From assembly GCA_024401555.1 (NCBI GenBank), contig JAKSKV010000005.1, forward strand, positions 1-64,000: a stretch of DNA of 64,000 nucleotides. The letters run 5' to 3'. Both the position numbers and the translations under genes were made by a program. Below the pieces are notes generated by a model that saw only the letters and a program-made list of their open reading frames with translations, had not been told where the DNA came from and did no database searches. Origin of the DNA: Paludibacteraceae bacterium (GTDB lineage Bacteria; Bacteroidota; Bacteroidia; Bacteroidales; Paludibacteraceae). Shown here piece by piece: positions 1-11,431 of the stretch; the stretch's first letter is position 1; each line of letters begins with the position of its first letter.

Positions 1-56
1 CTTCATAAAAATACACGATTTTACAGAAGCGAAGATACAAATAAATTATGAACCAT

Positions 57-968
57 TCATCGACCTTGCGCCTCCGACCTTCGCTTTTCTATCTGAGGAG
101 AGACAATCACCAGAAGCACAGCGCCTACTACCAACACGATGCCGAGCGCCAATCGGTAGGTCATCTGCTCCCCAAAGACAAAAACGCCAATACAGACTGC
201 GGTCAACGGTTCCAAAGCACCCATGATAGAGGTCTTGGTGGATCCCACATTCCGTACCGCCACCGCCATCATCAGCAAAGAGATCAAACCCGGGAAAAGC
301 GCCAAGAACGAAACCCAAAACCATTGGCTACCCGTAGTGAGAAGGTGAACATTTCCCACCCCGAAAAGCGTGGAATGGAGGAGTATCAGGGCGGAACAGA
401 AAAGCGCCGCATAAAAGGTCAGTTTGACGGCGGACAACTTCGGTTTCGTACGGTTCACCACCACCATATACAATGCGTAAGAGAGTGCGGAAAGGAAAAC
501 CAACACCACACCGACCAGGCTCAACACCGCATCTCCGCCCAAATAGAGGATCACCACACCCGAAAGAGCGCCCACAATGGAGAGCACAACGGAGAGCGTT
601 AAACGTTCGCCAAAGAAGAGCGCCATGATAGAGGCCACCATCACTGGGTAGATAAAGAGTAACGTGGTGGAGACTCCGACATCCATATAATAGAAGCTGC
701 TGTAATAGGTCAGCGAGGAGATAGCGAACATCGATCCCAAAAAGAGGAGCAACAACGCCTCCCTCCACTCGATGCGGAACGACTCCCTTTTATAGAGCAT
801 ATAGAGCGCCAATAGCATAGCGGCCAAAAAGAAACGATAGAACAAGACACAATCGGAGGTCACCCCCTCTTTGTACAAGGAGAGGGCTCCCAATGGATTC
901 ATTCCATAGGAGACCGCAGATGCGGCTGCCGCCAAATAACCTTTTACCGTTGGACTCATATACGACAT
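57..968 (-). CDS. EamA/DMT family inner-membrane transporter
   Basis: The product is about 303 aa and very hydrophobic, with roughly ten membrane segments. It has the internal duplication expected of drug/metabolite transporters: two EamA halves, with a helix pair near each C-terminal end that includes FGERLTL and FGEQMTYRLALG. This repeated FGE pattern is typical of the family. The substrate cannot be told; family members export amino acids, nucleotides or drugs. The ATG at 966-968 (MSYMSPTVKG) is chosen because the longer reading needs a TTG far upstream and adds a poorly conserved leader. The next in-frame ATG is at 957-959. It is co-directional with the giant gene upstream, but a terminator lies between them, so it is probably transcribed alone. 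Confidence 0.85.
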   Translation of the reverse strand: MSYMSPTVKGYLAAAASAVSYGMNPLGALSLYKEGVTSDCVLFYRFFLAAMLLALYMLYKRESFRIEWREALLLLFLGSMFAISSLTYYSSFYYMDVGVSTTLLFIYPVMVASIMALFFGERLTLSVVLSIVGALSGVVILYLGGDAVLSLVGVVLVFLSALSYALYMVVVNRTKPKLSAVKLTFYAALFCSALILLHSTLFGVGNVHLLTTGSQWFWVSFLALFPGLISLLMMAVAVRNVGSTKTSIMGALEPLTAVCIGVFVFGEQMTYRLALGIVLVVGAVLLVIVSPQIEKRRSEAQGR

Positions 969-1012
969 TTCTTTCAAATACAAATGTAAGACATTTTCCA
1001 TTGGCTTAATCA

Positions 1013-1060
1013 CAAAAAAGAAAGAGAGTGTATCCAATCAACATGGACCACCCTCTTTCT
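1013..1060 (-). terminator. Rho-independent terminator after the 3443-aa protein gene
   Basis: GAAAGAG (1020-1026) pairs with CTCTTTC (1053-1059), and GTG (1028-1030) extends the stem with CAC (1049-1051). On the minus strand the hairpin is followed by a T run (1013-1019 read in reverse). It separates the giant gene from the DMT transporter gene. Confidence 0.65.
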
Positions 1061-1085
1061 CATCAATGGATACAGAACTTCCTTC

Positions 1086-4000
1086 CTATCTCTTCAAGAT
1101 CACATATTCTTCCTCCCCTACTCTTAACAGATATGAACCAGGAGCAAATGGTCGCATATCGATCTCCACTTCGCCTCCCAAGGTCTCGTAAAGCTTCACA
1201 CCCTTCATGTCGTGGAGTTCAACCATTTCACCCTGCACACATCTCACATGTAGGAAATCCACGCAAGGATTAGGATATACCGAGAAGGCATTTGGTACCA
1301 TCTCATGGATTTCATCCTCTTCCTCAAATGACGCATCCACCAGATAATGTCTGAAAGTGCTCTTGTCCACATACATGGCTTTGTCCACAACCGTCGCGGA
1401 GCACATGCCGTCCGTCACCGTCATCTTAACCGTATAGTCTAACGGATTATAGAAGTAGCATGAAGGGGACTCCTTCACACTGGTGACGCCCTCTCGACCC
1501 TCGCTGCCTCCGTATAACGCATAGAAGTCGGCGTTGAGAGGCTCGATCAGGTACCACTTGTAGGAGAGAGAAGCATCCAGAAGAGAAGAACTTACCTCAG
1601 GTTCAAACTTCACCTTGCTACCCTGGTTCAGTCTGACACTATGCGGTTCTCCTCCGCCCATGTGCGTCTCAATGCCATCAACCACATAGGAGAAGTTAGC
1701 CTTTAGATCATCGACGAAGAAGTGGACCATCTTGGTGCTGCTGGCTCCCGTTTGCTTCACATAACGGGTAATCTCCACGTCGAACGACCGCTCTGGATAG
1801 GAGAAGACCACCCCGCTCGGCACCTTTGTGGTGTCTCTGATATAACGATTTTCATGTCCATATAGCAGGTTTGGAATTGGCTCGTCACTCCTGAATTGAA
1901 AAGCGCCGACACCCTTGAACCCGATGGCACGATACGAATACTCGTACTTATCACTGTAATCCACCTTATATGCGATTCTGACATACGGATCACCCATACA
2001 GATGCTATCCACCAGCACCAACTCTTCATCAGTGATGAAGGAGGCGTAAAGGGTAGTGACCTTGAACGCCTTGCTGGTGTCGGCACCACACTCGCTGACA
2101 CCAATCACCCTGTAATAGACAACACTCGTCGTGTCCTCCGACTCGTAATAGTAGATATTCGAAACCTCAGCGTCCATGGACTCCACATTCTCCCAAGCCA
2201 GTGCGTCGTAGCTCTTCTGCCACATGACATGATCGGCATCCGTAACGCTATCCTTCATCACAGCCCTTACGATCGGCAACCGCTCCATACTGTATTGGGT
2301 ATGGTTCAATCCCAAGGAAGCGAAAACGCTGTCCGAGATAGGTACATAGATATTACGCACTTTAGGGAGAGGTCGGATGGATATCGTAATAGCATTGGAG
2401 ATGGATGTATATTCACCGTCCATCGTCAACCTGCGGTAATCCGTTGCCACGCTGACCGCTTGAGGCGTGTAATCCCTATCGGTCGCACCATCAATATTGA
2501 TATAGTTGCCCGTATAAGAGTTCTTGTATTGCCATTGATAAGTGTACATTCCATGACCACCCTCCACATCCGTAGAGACGATGGAAGGGATAACAGAGCC
2601 TCCACACAGCGTAGTTTCTCCATCAAAACTGATGACTCCACCACGGAGCGGCGTCACATCATACTGGCTCACGCACACATCGCTCACGGCGATGATCTGA
2701 AGAATACTATCCTTATAGGTCTCCGCATCATAAGGAAGACGTATGCTATTGGCGTTCGCCACCGGCAAGAGACCGTCACCCGTAAAGTAATAGCTTTCAG
2801 AGAAGAGTTTGGATCCAGACATGTTCAACACCACCGAACTGTCGAATACAGAGGATACCACATTGAGGTTAAGCGCCGTGAGATAGTCGTAATCGACCAC
2901 CTTGGTGCCTATAATCGTCAACGTATTGCTGGTATCGAGCGCACATCCGTTAGAAAGCAGACGTCTGACGAACATGGTGTCCTCCACCCTCAGACGGAGC
3001 TGATCTCCGGTCTGCAGCAACTGCTCGGTCCACTGCTCGCCATCCTTGCTGACGAACCACCTGTTTTTCATCTTATCATCGTATCTACCACCTTGTCGCA
3101 TTCCCTTCACATCCACAAACGTTCCATTGCACGGACTCAATTCATCGCAGGAGACCACATTGAGATCATGGTCGATCGCTACAGCATTATGGACATAAAT
3201 CTCGATGCGCTCACTCTCGCATTTTTTCGACGTACTGTCCATCATACAATGGGAGAAGAGAACCAATGCGGAATCTTCAAAGAATCCCGGAAGGGTAACA
3301 CCCCGACCAGCACCTTGGAAGCGTTCTTGGCCATCATACCAAAGAGTGTAGTAGTCAACATTCGCTACCGTCCTGACACTATCGGACAACTTTACGTTAA
3401 AGGAATGCCCCGCACATTTGAAGTCGTTCAAGACGAGCATATCCCGATTAACTTTCACCTCTTCGCGCACCCTTACGAACACGGCAGAAGATGTATCGGA
3501 CGCACACTTGTCGACAACGATTCTTCGGTAAAAGGCACTGACCATAGGATTAACCACTGTCAGATCCTCTTCGTCATGGTTGAGCAGTTCCTCCCATGAG
3601 AAATTGTCGTAACTGTACTGCCAAACATAGCGTTTGCTACCATTACCGCCAATGGCCGGTTCTCCATCGATCGTGAAGCTCTCCTTGTAACAAACAACGT
3701 CAGGAGCGGCAAAGGATTCTTGGCGCAATGGAGGCAAGCTATCGATACTGAAATACCTGTAGTCGCTCACGCAGCCTGTCTCATCCACAGAGTAAACACC
3801 ATATTGATCGACAACCATGGAGGTTGACCTCCTTATTGTCCGCTCTTTGGCCTCGCTGGTCCAAACCACAGAATCCAAAGCCGTCTCGGTATTGATCATG
3901 GCTATAAAGTTGTAGGTCTTGTCATACGCATCCTCTATCACCTTGATCGTCACCTCACTGGCGTCGCAGCTGTCATTGTCCTGGTAGATATTCGGAATGC

Positions 4001-7000
4001 GGTTCTCCCTGTAGAGGGTAAAGGCGAGCGGATCGCTCTCCACAGTACCGCACACATCCCTATACTGGCACTTGATGTCCACAAGGATGTTCTTGTTTCT
4101 CTCAACGGACATCAAGCTATCCTCAAAGAGGAGGTTGAAGGAGTTCATCCTATAACCGTCACACTCGTAGAATTCACCTTTATCCATACTAACGTACCAA
4201 GCGTAGCTAACGCCATCCTGATCCACTCTGCCACCCGTAGGCGCTGTCGAGATGACGGTCGGCATTTCGTCGTAAGTGCAAAAGCCAGTTTTATCCGTAT
4301 TGAGGCTCAACTCTCCTGGCTTCAACTCGTCGTAGTAGGTCATCTTCACCACGTTGCTATAACGCACCCTCATGCTGTCGTTGGTGGCTACCCTTCGGAA
4401 ATAGGTCACCTTGCCATTGAGGAGCTTGACGTTCCTGTTCACATCCTCACTCGAGAGGATGACACTATCGGCTCCGCTGACGGCAGTCCAAGAAAGGCTA
4501 TCGACGCAGAACTGCCAACTGTAACTCCAATTCATTGGGGCGTCGATTGGATGTTTCCACTCTCCACTTGCTTCCGTTATGCTTCGAACCGCGTCGAAGT
4601 CAGTACCTCGGCAGATGGTCTGGTCATATCCGATTGTGCCACCCTTGCTGGCGCTCGCCAACTGTACAGGGATGGATAGAACGTTCGACCAGCAACCATC
4701 ACTTTTGCGCTTCATGTAGATATGCGGATCGGACATGAGCTTATTAGCCACGTTGCCCTCTATGCGGAACGAGACATAGTTCTTCACCGCCTCCATCGTA
4801 TCCACGAAGGTGCTATCAAGGCTCCATAGGCAGTCATACGAATCGGCGCTCAGGTATCCCACCATCATGCTGTCACCTATCTCGAATCCCTTGTAGATCC
4901 TCTTGCCATTCTCGATGGCATACATCTGCACGTTTCCTATCTTGCCCATCTCGTCGCTCACATACAAAGGAAGGATGTCGGTATATGCGCTGGTACATCC
5001 GTCATTAACGGCGCGACGTACCTGATAGGTCTTGTTCATCACATGTTCGATACCCTCTCCTGGCGTAAACTCCTCGGCATAGCCATCCTGGTTGAAGTAC
5101 CTCACGGAAAGGGTGTCCCACTCTCCGCCGGCAATTTTACTCTCGTACCATGTGGCAAAGCCCAGATCCCTCACATAGCTCTTATCATACAACCATGGAC
5201 CGAAATGGCGGGACGAATTCCGCCAGACGGACATTTCCTCCGAACTATTTTCCAAAGCACCACTCACAGGCAACGCCACCTCACCAATGCAATAGTGATC
5301 TCGTGCGGAGGACAATGAACCAACAAGTTCATGTATGGTATTGACACTGCTCATGGTAGGGACGACATTGACACGGATCACATTGCTCTCAACCTGCGTC
5401 TCCACATCCGCCACTGTAAAAATGGCGACACGCTTCAACTCGACAAACTTGGCACGTCCCGTTGAATTGACAAACAAGTTCTTCGTGTCACAGGTATCCA
5501 ACGACAGACGCTCTCCTCGAACAGGAATGGAGCGTGTGCCACGCAAAAGCGTCCAGTCGCCCACAACAGGCTCTTCCGTGTTGACGTTTGTCGTCATCCT
5601 ATAATACCAGCGGTACGTCGCCCCTTCCGGATTGGACTCACTGGCAACCTCCACCTGGTTGTCACCAGGACATACCCAGAAATTATCCTCCGACTCCTTC
5701 TGTGTACCCTCAACATAGATGGTTCCGCTCAAATCAGCATAGACAGTGACACGCAAGGTGTCGTAGTTATGGCTCAGGCATCCCCTTGCCTCGTCATACT
5801 TGGCCGCATAGAAGGTATGGGACATCTGCTCCTTTTCGCCCAACAACATCGGTTTGGTCGTATAGATCTCGTGCAGACCAGTCGTGTCCAAAGGGTTGAA
5901 ATCATCGTCGTACCACACATATACGCTTCGGTCATTCGGATTTTTCGGAACACCCCACATCCTTGCGGCTGATCCCGATTTCACCACCTTGGTGTAGTTC
6001 ACATCCTCTGCCAGGATCTCCTGTTTAGGAAGAACGTCTATATGCTTCACCCTACTCTCCAGAACGGTTCCGCATCCATCGGTTACCACACGCTTGTAGA
6101 AGGCTCCGTCATACAAGGTGTCGCACCTGTTGTAACTCTGTCTGGTGGCGTTGGTGATAATCTTCCAAGACCCCACACTATCCGGATTTTCGCTGCGCAA
6201 CCATTTGTAGGAATAGGCACCATCGCCTCCACTCGGCAAATCACCATAGATTTGTGACATCGCTGTTCCGTAGCACAAGGTCTCTTCCGACAAATCGATT
6301 CCGCCCGATTTCAAAGGTTCGTAATAGTTGACCGTATAGGTATTGGTCATCTTGCTCGAACCACTGTAGTCGCCCTCACATCCGATAATGGCACGGAATG
6401 AAGTGGTGGTTTTTAGACTGGTCACATCCAATTCAAATTGGTACTTATTTCCAAACGGACCGTCAAACATTGTAACATGAAAGCCAAGGGTTTCGCTCTT
6501 TTCGTCGAAAGCGATCCAATTGTCGCCGTAAGTCTTGTACTGCCATGTGATATTGTATTGACCTGTTCCCCCCTTTACATCTGTGATTATAAAATTAACG
6601 GAAGTATCATTAGGGCATCTTACACCTTCTTCTTTACTTGGCATCAAATCACCTATCATCAACTCTTCGCAAAGTTTGAAGTCATACTTTAAGATAGGGC
6701 TGACGCACTGCGCTCCGCCTATGGATTGCTTATAGACATAGACACTATTGTCTCCCACGCCAAACTCACCCTCAACGAGGGCTTGGGCACCATTGTTCGA
6801 TGAGACTTGGTTGACATCGTCCTCTTTTGTTCCCCAATGGTAACTGTAACCAGCATAGTGGGAGGTCGGAGAGAAGGCCAGTTCATTCACCTTATCAATT
6901 CCCTTCACCAAGTTACCGCTTCTCAAAGCCACTTCGGGAAGCGTAGGAATGGACTCTATCTTGAGCGCAAAGATGTTTGAACTGTAGCTCACCACACCAC

Positions 7001-10000
7001 ACTCACTGACACACTTCAACCTGAAATACTTGGTCTTTTGGTCTGTTGTGTAATATTGCGACAAGAGTTCTATGCTTTGGGCGTTGCCTAAATCACCGTC
7101 CGCCCTATACTTGTCAGGAATAGACGTCCAAATTTCCCCATCTACATTCTGCTGCCACTCTAAAGTATCGTGTACGCCAACCAAGGCATCCACCATCAAT
7201 GAGAAGTGGCTTACACTATCGCCGAAACAGAGGCTCTTGCTCCTCGCCCCATTTTCAGGGTCTGTCACCTTGCCCAAATCGACTCCCGGTTTGCCCACCA
7301 GTTCAAACTCCTCGGAATAGACCTTGGCCGCCCTGAGGCTCGCATCATATTTGTAACTGATCATGCACATGATGTTTACGCGTTGACCAGCCACAGCCGT
7401 CACCGTGAACATGGAATCGGAACCTGCGAGACTTCCGTTTTTCAACCAAGCATAGGAGACGTCCTTCGAGGTCAACTCCTTATCTCCGAATTTAGGGAGT
7501 TCAGGAACGGAGAAAGTCACAGTCTCCCCGCTGCAGTACTCATCCTTCAATAGGCTCACTTCCAGACTTGGACGCTGGCTGAATCCCTGTGTTTGGTTGA
7601 TGGTTACCTTACCTTGCACCGTACAGCCACTCTCATCCGCCTTTCTCTCCACGGACAATACCAAGAGGTCGTTCGTGAAGCAGGTGCTGTCAACCTTGAT
7701 GCTGAACACCCCTCCGACGCTCTCACCCGTCACCACCTCTCCGTTCGGCTTCTTATAGCTGTAGGAGAAGTTGTCAAGCGTAAGATCCGCATCTCCATCC
7801 GTCGCCGTGACGACCACCGTAGTCGTTTTTCCGCTACCATCCTCATTGATCAAACTAGGCGACGCCTTTAGAGCGAGCTTCAACTCCTCCTCCAAGGTGA
7901 CGTTCTTTGGAGCGCTAATTTGTGAATAGAGATGCGCTGTAGTATCACAGTAAGCGTCTGTGACCTTTATATGGAGCGTGTGCTTACCTGCCGTTGCGAA
8001 CTTGACGTAATCGCTTACCTTGTCGTCAGGACCGATTGATCCCGATCCGATCGATTTACCGTTATCGAACAACATATACGAATAGGAGGTCATCGATCCG
8101 CCTATCACGCCGCCAAGTGTCCACTGGACGGAATCACCTGCACACATATACCCCGTATTGTCCAAGGACAACTCGGTGCCACGCACATCACCGTAAGTCT
8201 TCACACGAACGGTATCCAAAATACTTTGGCACAACTCTGTTCCTCTAACCTCCTTGCTCTCCCTTACGATCACATAGTAGGTGTCATTGAGCGGGAAGGT
8301 GTAGGATAGGTAAGCGGTATCATTTCTTTCCACAGGAACACCATTGACGCTCCACTCATAGTTCGTCGCATATCTATTACCCTCGTTGCGATCATTGGAA
8401 ATGGTGGCATTCTCTCCAGCACAAAGGGTTACGATAGGCGCGTTTACCTGGTTCACCTCCAGATTGAAGTGTCTGAAGGCGTCGTGGAACATGCTATCCT
8501 CCAAGCCTATGCGTCCAACATGCTCACATGAGCCGTTGTTCACACGCACCTCATAGATGAGACCTCCCACCTTCGGAATCTTCACCTCTGCCGTGATACC
8601 ACCCATACGTACCCCACCCTGTTCGATACTGTACGTCCAGTCGGGTTCCGGATTGGCGACATTCACCTCCAACTCCCCACCACGCACTCGACATGGACCA
8701 TAGGCCATCTTCGGCCTGAGGTTGGCACCACTCGAAATTTCCACCGGGTTGCTGTAATAGTCACGTCCACACACTCTCAGTTTTCCGTAAACCACGGTAT
8801 CCTGCTTGATTTTCAACGATTTCGCATTGCCCGCCATGGTCATAGGCATCGAAACATTATGTTCGGTTCCGTCCCACCCCTTGGAAACATAGGTATAGAC
8901 AAGCGTATCCTCCCGTCCACGAGATGCGGATAACGCCAACTCGGAGAGGCTCTTCGCATCTTGACTCATCGTAAAGGTAACAAGAGAGTCGTAACATACG
9001 GCAGTCTTATCGGATATTAACGACATGACTGGCTTGCTGTAAGGAGAGATGACAGCATAATCACTCGTGTCCATAACAACGCCTTTATCTATTTTGCTTA
9101 TGACGATACGTCTGACACGGTAAGCTTCATCAATAGGTTGATACCACGCTCCTTCAGGCAAATCCGCCGAAGTAATGAGCGAATCTCCAGAGATCATAGG
9201 TTTATAGTAGTTACCGTCCGTACTGTAAATCCACTTATAGGAGTAGGAGCCTGTTCCATATCCTCCACTAACCCGATCGCAGGTGACAAGAGGGTTTAGC
9301 ATACCAGGACATACATAATGCATACGATGGGTGATTGTATTGTTGCGCAACTCTCCTACTCTCACCAACTCCACCACGACCGCTTCACTCTCACACTGGC
9401 TACCCATTCTGGTCTTTTTCTTTAGATAGACTCTTTTCACACCCGATGTCGATAGCGGAATTTCCCAGCCTCGACTTCCCATCCGCTGGTAGGTAACGCC
9501 ATCCTCACTACACAGATAATCACACGTGGCAAAATCGTCATCCTCGTTGCTTATCTGAAGGCGACATAATACGCCATCGGGAACTTCGGCAACAACAACG
9601 CCGTCTATAATCGATTTGCTGGCATTGCCACACAAAACCGAATTAGGATCGAGAACCGGCAAGTTCGACACCACCAAACTATCCTTCAACAAAACCTCGG
9701 TTCCACATCCATCCTTGACGGTATAGGTCGCATAGAAGCTTCCTGCCTTACTAGCGAACACATGAATGCCCACACCGAGATTCTTTTCCGCCACATTACC
9801 CTTGACATTTTCTGAAGGGAAATTGTAGCCATAATTCAATACTCCCTCTCGTCGGGAATCCACGGATTTAAATTCGTACTCACCCCTCAACGCTACCCGC
9901 ATTGAATCCTCATGCGTTTGGTTATCCAGACAGATGCCAGACAGGTGTTTCACATCAAACATCGCTTCAGTTATGGGCTCATACGCCTCCACCGTTATGA

Positions 10001-11417
10001 TACCATTCTCTTTCGCCAACACTTTACGGTTGCCGAAACCAGTCAGGTAAGCCACTTGTCTGAACTCATACTTCCTTCCGTCTTTTATCAAAGCCAGAGA
10101 AGCTACCAAGTCTTGCGGAGCAGAGGCATAGAGCGTTTTAAAGCCATTGGGAGAGTTGAATTGAGACTCCACACTTGCGCTATTCGAAGCATAATCGGGC
10201 ATTTCTATCCATGTGCCACTAGATCCTCTTCTGTACTCCCAAGCATATCGAACGCCATAAATAGAAGCATAACCCAAATCATCCACATTTAGTCTATTTC
10301 CCTTGATGTGCAACCATTTGGTCTCGTCGGAGAGGTTATCGTCAACCTCATAGTCCGCATCGCTATGGCAGACACGCATTTCGCGTTGTAAAAAACCTTC
10401 CAATTCAGCTTCTCGTACCACCCTGCACTTAATAGGTTTGGTGGTACAGGAAACACTACCAGAAAGCGCCTTGATGGTACGTGTCGCACTATACAAATCA
10501 CCCTCATGGAGTACGCTCGCCTCATCAAGTTCAGCATAATCAAAACCCATTCCACTCACCTCGAACGATCCGTTTTCGACAGTGAAGCGATTAGAGGTCG
10601 TACTCTTGGATTTCACCAAATTCTCTCCTTTGCGGACACGCCATATCAACGACTGGGTTTCCATTGGGAAGTGGCTCGGGGCAACCTTCGAAAGGAGATT
10701 GAAAGCCACGGGGGATCCATTGGATGTCGGATAAAGCGCCATAACCTCTTCGCCATCCACACTTTCCAAGACTGGCATTTCTTCCGCAAAAGCAATCTCT
10801 CCCGGCCTACATATATAAAGTGTAACCGGTTGACTCTCCTTGGTTCGGATATAGAAATAGAACTCACCGTCACCACCCTTAGATCTTTTCAGATAGGCGT
10901 AAACCCCGAAACAGAATTTCAAGGTAACACATCCACCCTGAGTCAAATCGATCTCAGACCCCAAAAGAGCCAAGATGTCGTTATACGTGACAATATATTT
11001 TTTCGATGGTACGGTCGTCGAATAATCGTACGTTTCATTATTTTTCACATTCAAGGCTACATTGTCTGAGAAATTAATCAGCTTGTACGCCGTCTCATTA
11101 CCAGATACAACCACAGTGCAATATAAGAAATCCTGCATAAGTATATCTGTTACAGGATGACGATGATCGTAGCCCTTGGCCACCATTTTGAAAGCCGACC
11201 TCACAACAGAAACAGTTCCCCCTTCCATTAAATTATTGGACTGGACGGTGGTTTGTATAATGTTTCCATCGGACGGAATAACTATCTTATCCGTACTACC
11301 ATACCTAGCCTCGGTATTCTGGAATACATAAAAACCCGCAGGCTCGATAAGCGGTGTGGCGGACCACATGCACACAAAGGCTAACCACGCACATAAAGTA
11401 ACTACTACTCTTTTCAT
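1086..11417 (-). CDS. Giant secreted Ig-like repeat protein with T9SS type A sorting domain (3443 aa)
   Basis: The protein begins with a signal peptide (about residues 1-20, hydrophobic LCAWLAFVCMW) and ends with a T9SS type A C-terminal domain. That domain has VYPNP, then VELHDMKGVKLYE, then PGSYLLRV and a basic last residue. Between them is a long run of beta-rich Ig-like modules. Four clear copies of the pattern C-G...GG-G-Y-Y-W...YRR lie near residues 705, 1716, 2576 and 2939. A PKD-like stretch (YTVKMTVTDG) precedes the tail. By family knowledge it should cross the outer membrane through the T9SS and be attached to the surface after tail cleavage. It is the last gene of a tight three-gene operon, 14 bp after a lipoprotein gene. 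Role probably adhesion or a surface layer; ligand unknown. No frameshift was seen over 10.3 kb. Confidence 0.9.
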   Translation of the reverse strand: MKRVVVTLCAWLAFVCMWSATPLIEPAGFYVFQNTEARYGSTDKIVIPSDGNIIQTTVQSNNLMEGGTVSVVRSAFKMVAKGYDHRHPVTDILMQDFLYCTVVVSGNETAYKLINFSDNVALNVKNNETYDYSTTVPSKKYIVTYNDILALLGSEIDLTQGGCVTLKFCFGVYAYLKRSKGGDGEFYFYIRTKESQPVTLYICRPGEIAFAEEMPVLESVDGEEVMALYPTSNGSPVAFNLLSKVAPSHFPMETQSLIWRVRKGENLVKSKSTTSNRFTVENGSFEVSGMGFDYAELDEASVLHEGDLYSATRTIKALSGSVSCTTKPIKCRVVREAELEGFLQREMRVCHSDADYEVDDNLSDETKWLHIKGNRLNVDDLGYASIYGVRYAWEYRRGSSGTWIEMPDYASNSASVESQFNSPNGFKTLYASAPQDLVASLALIKDGRKYEFRQVAYLTGFGNRKVLAKENGIITVEAYEPITEAMFDVKHLSGICLDNQTHEDSMRVALRGEYEFKSVDSRREGVLNYGYNFPSENVKGNVAEKNLGVGIHVFASKAGSFYATYTVKDGCGTEVLLKDSLVVSNLPVLDPNSVLCGNASKSIIDGVVVAEVPDGVLCRLQISNEDDDFATCDYLCSEDGVTYQRMGSRGWEIPLSTSGVKRVYLKKKTRMGSQCESEAVVVELVRVGELRNNTITHRMHYVCPGMLNPLVTCDRVSGGYGTGSYSYKWIYSTDGNYYKPMISGDSLITSADLPEGAWYQPIDEAYRVRRIVISKIDKGVVMDTSDYAVISPYSKPVMSLISDKTAVCYDSLVTFTMSQDAKSLSELALSASRGREDTLVYTYVSKGWDGTEHNVSMPMTMAGNAKSLKIKQDTVVYGKLRVCGRDYYSNPVEISSGANLRPKMAYGPCRVRGGELEVNVANPEPDWTYSIEQGGVRMGGITAEVKIPKVGGLIYEVRVNNGSCEHVGRIGLEDSMFHDAFRHFNLEVNQVNAPIVTLCAGENATISNDRNEGNRYATNYEWSVNGVPVERNDTAYLSYTFPLNDTYYVIVRESKEVRGTELCQSILDTVRVKTYGDVRGTELSLDNTGYMCAGDSVQWTLGGVIGGSMTSYSYMLFDNGKSIGSGSIGPDDKVSDYVKFATAGKHTLHIKVTDAYCDTTAHLYSQISAPKNVTLEEELKLALKASPSLINEDGSGKTTTVVVTATDGDADLTLDNFSYSYKKPNGEVVTGESVGGVFSIKVDSTCFTNDLLVLSVERKADESGCTVQGKVTINQTQGFSQRPSLEVSLLKDEYCSGETVTFSVPELPKFGDKELTSKDVSYAWLKNGSLAGSDSMFTVTAVAGQRVNIMCMISYKYDASLRAAKVYSEEFELVGKPGVDLGKVTDPENGARSKSLCFGDSVSHFSLMVDALVGVHDTLEWQQNVDGEIWTSIPDKYRADGDLGNAQSIELLSQYYTTDQKTKYFRLKCVSECGVVSYSSNIFALKIESIPTLPEVALRSGNLVKGIDKVNELAFSPTSHYAGYSYHWGTKEDDVNQVSSNNGAQALVEGEFGVGDNSVYVYKQSIGGAQCVSPILKYDFKLCEELMIGDLMPSKEEGVRCPNDTSVNFIITDVKGGTGQYNITWQYKTYGDNWIAFDEKSETLGFHVTMFDGPFGNKYQFELDVTSLKTTTSFRAIIGCEGDYSGSSKMTNTYTVNYYEPLKSGGIDLSEETLCYGTAMSQIYGDLPSGGDGAYSYKWLRSENPDSVGSWKIITNATRQSYNRCDTLYDGAFYKRVVTDGCGTVLESRVKHIDVLPKQEILAEDVNYTKVVKSGSAARMWGVPKNPNDRSVYVWYDDDFNPLDTTGLHEIYTTKPMLLGEKEQMSHTFYAAKYDEARGCLSHNYDTLRVTVYADLSGTIYVEGTQKESEDNFWVCPGDNQVEVASESNPEGATYRWYYRMTTNVNTEEPVVGDWTLLRGTRSIPVRGERLSLDTCDTKNLFVNSTGRAKFVELKRVAIFTVADVETQVESNVIRVNVVPTMSSVNTIHELVGSLSSARDHYCIGEVALPVSGALENSSEEMSVWRNSSRHFGPWLYDKSYVRDLGFATWYESKIAGGEWDTLSVRYFNQDGYAEEFTPGEGIEHVMNKTYQVRRAVNDGCTSAYTDILPLYVSDEMGKIGNVQMYAIENGKRIYKGFEIGDSMMVGYLSADSYDCLWSLDSTFVDTMEAVKNYVSFRIEGNVANKLMSDPHIYMKRKSDGCWSNVLSIPVQLASASKGGTIGYDQTICRGTDFDAVRSITEASGEWKHPIDAPMNWSYSWQFCVDSLSWTAVSGADSVILSSEDVNRNVKLLNGKVTYFRRVATNDSMRVRYSNVVKMTYYDELKPGELSLNTDKTGFCTYDEMPTVISTAPTGGRVDQDGVSYAWYVSMDKGEFYECDGYRMNSFNLLFEDSLMSVERNKNILVDIKCQYRDVCGTVESDPLAFTLYRENRIPNIYQDNDSCDASEVTIKVIEDAYDKTYNFIAMINTETALDSVVWTSEAKERTIRRSTSMVVDQYGVYSVDETGCVSDYRYFSIDSLPPLRQESFAAPDVVCYKESFTIDGEPAIGGNGSKRYVWQYSYDNFSWEELLNHDEEDLTVVNPMVSAFYRRIVVDKCASDTSSAVFVRVREEVKVNRDMLVLNDFKCAGHSFNVKLSDSVRTVANVDYYTLWYDGQERFQGAGRGVTLPGFFEDSALVLFSHCMMDSTSKKCESERIEIYVHNAVAIDHDLNVVSCDELSPCNGTFVDVKGMRQGGRYDDKMKNRWFVSKDGEQWTEQLLQTGDQLRLRVEDTMFVRRLLSNGCALDTSNTLTIIGTKVVDYDYLTALNLNVVSSVFDSSVVLNMSGSKLFSESYYFTGDGLLPVANANSIRLPYDAETYKDSILQIIAVSDVCVSQYDVTPLRGGVISFDGETTLCGGSVIPSIVSTDVEGGHGMYTYQWQYKNSYTGNYINIDGATDRDYTPQAVSVATDYRRLTMDGEYTSISNAITISIRPLPKVRNIYVPISDSVFASLGLNHTQYSMERLPIVRAVMKDSVTDADHVMWQKSYDALAWENVESMDAEVSNIYYYESEDTTSVVYYRVIGVSECGADTSKAFKVTTLYASFITDEELVLVDSICMGDPYVRIAYKVDYSDKYEYSYRAIGFKGVGAFQFRSDEPIPNLLYGHENRYIRDTTKVPSGVVFSYPERSFDVEITRYVKQTGASSTKMVHFFVDDLKANFSYVVDGIETHMGGGEPHSVRLNQGSKVKFEPEVSSSLLDASLSYKWYLIEPLNADFYALYGGSEGREGVTSVKESPSCYFYNPLDYTVKMTVTDGMCSATVVDKAMYVDKSTFRHYLVDASFEEEDEIHEMVPNAFSVYPNPCVDFLHVRCVQGEMVELHDMKGVKLYETLGGEVEIDMRPFAPGSYLLRVGEEEYVILKR

Positions 11418-11431
11418 AGACTGATAAATCG

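Noticed and set aside
1..56. Possible start of a minus-strand gene leaving the window (ATGAAG at 6-1)
   Set aside because: Only two codons are visible, so it cannot be supported. A weak -7-like TTTATTTG lies upstream of it.
1896..3599. 567-codon plus-strand frame inside the first giant gene
   Set aside because: Antisense to a continuous coding frame with signal peptide and sorting tail. Its composition reflects the codon use of the real gene.
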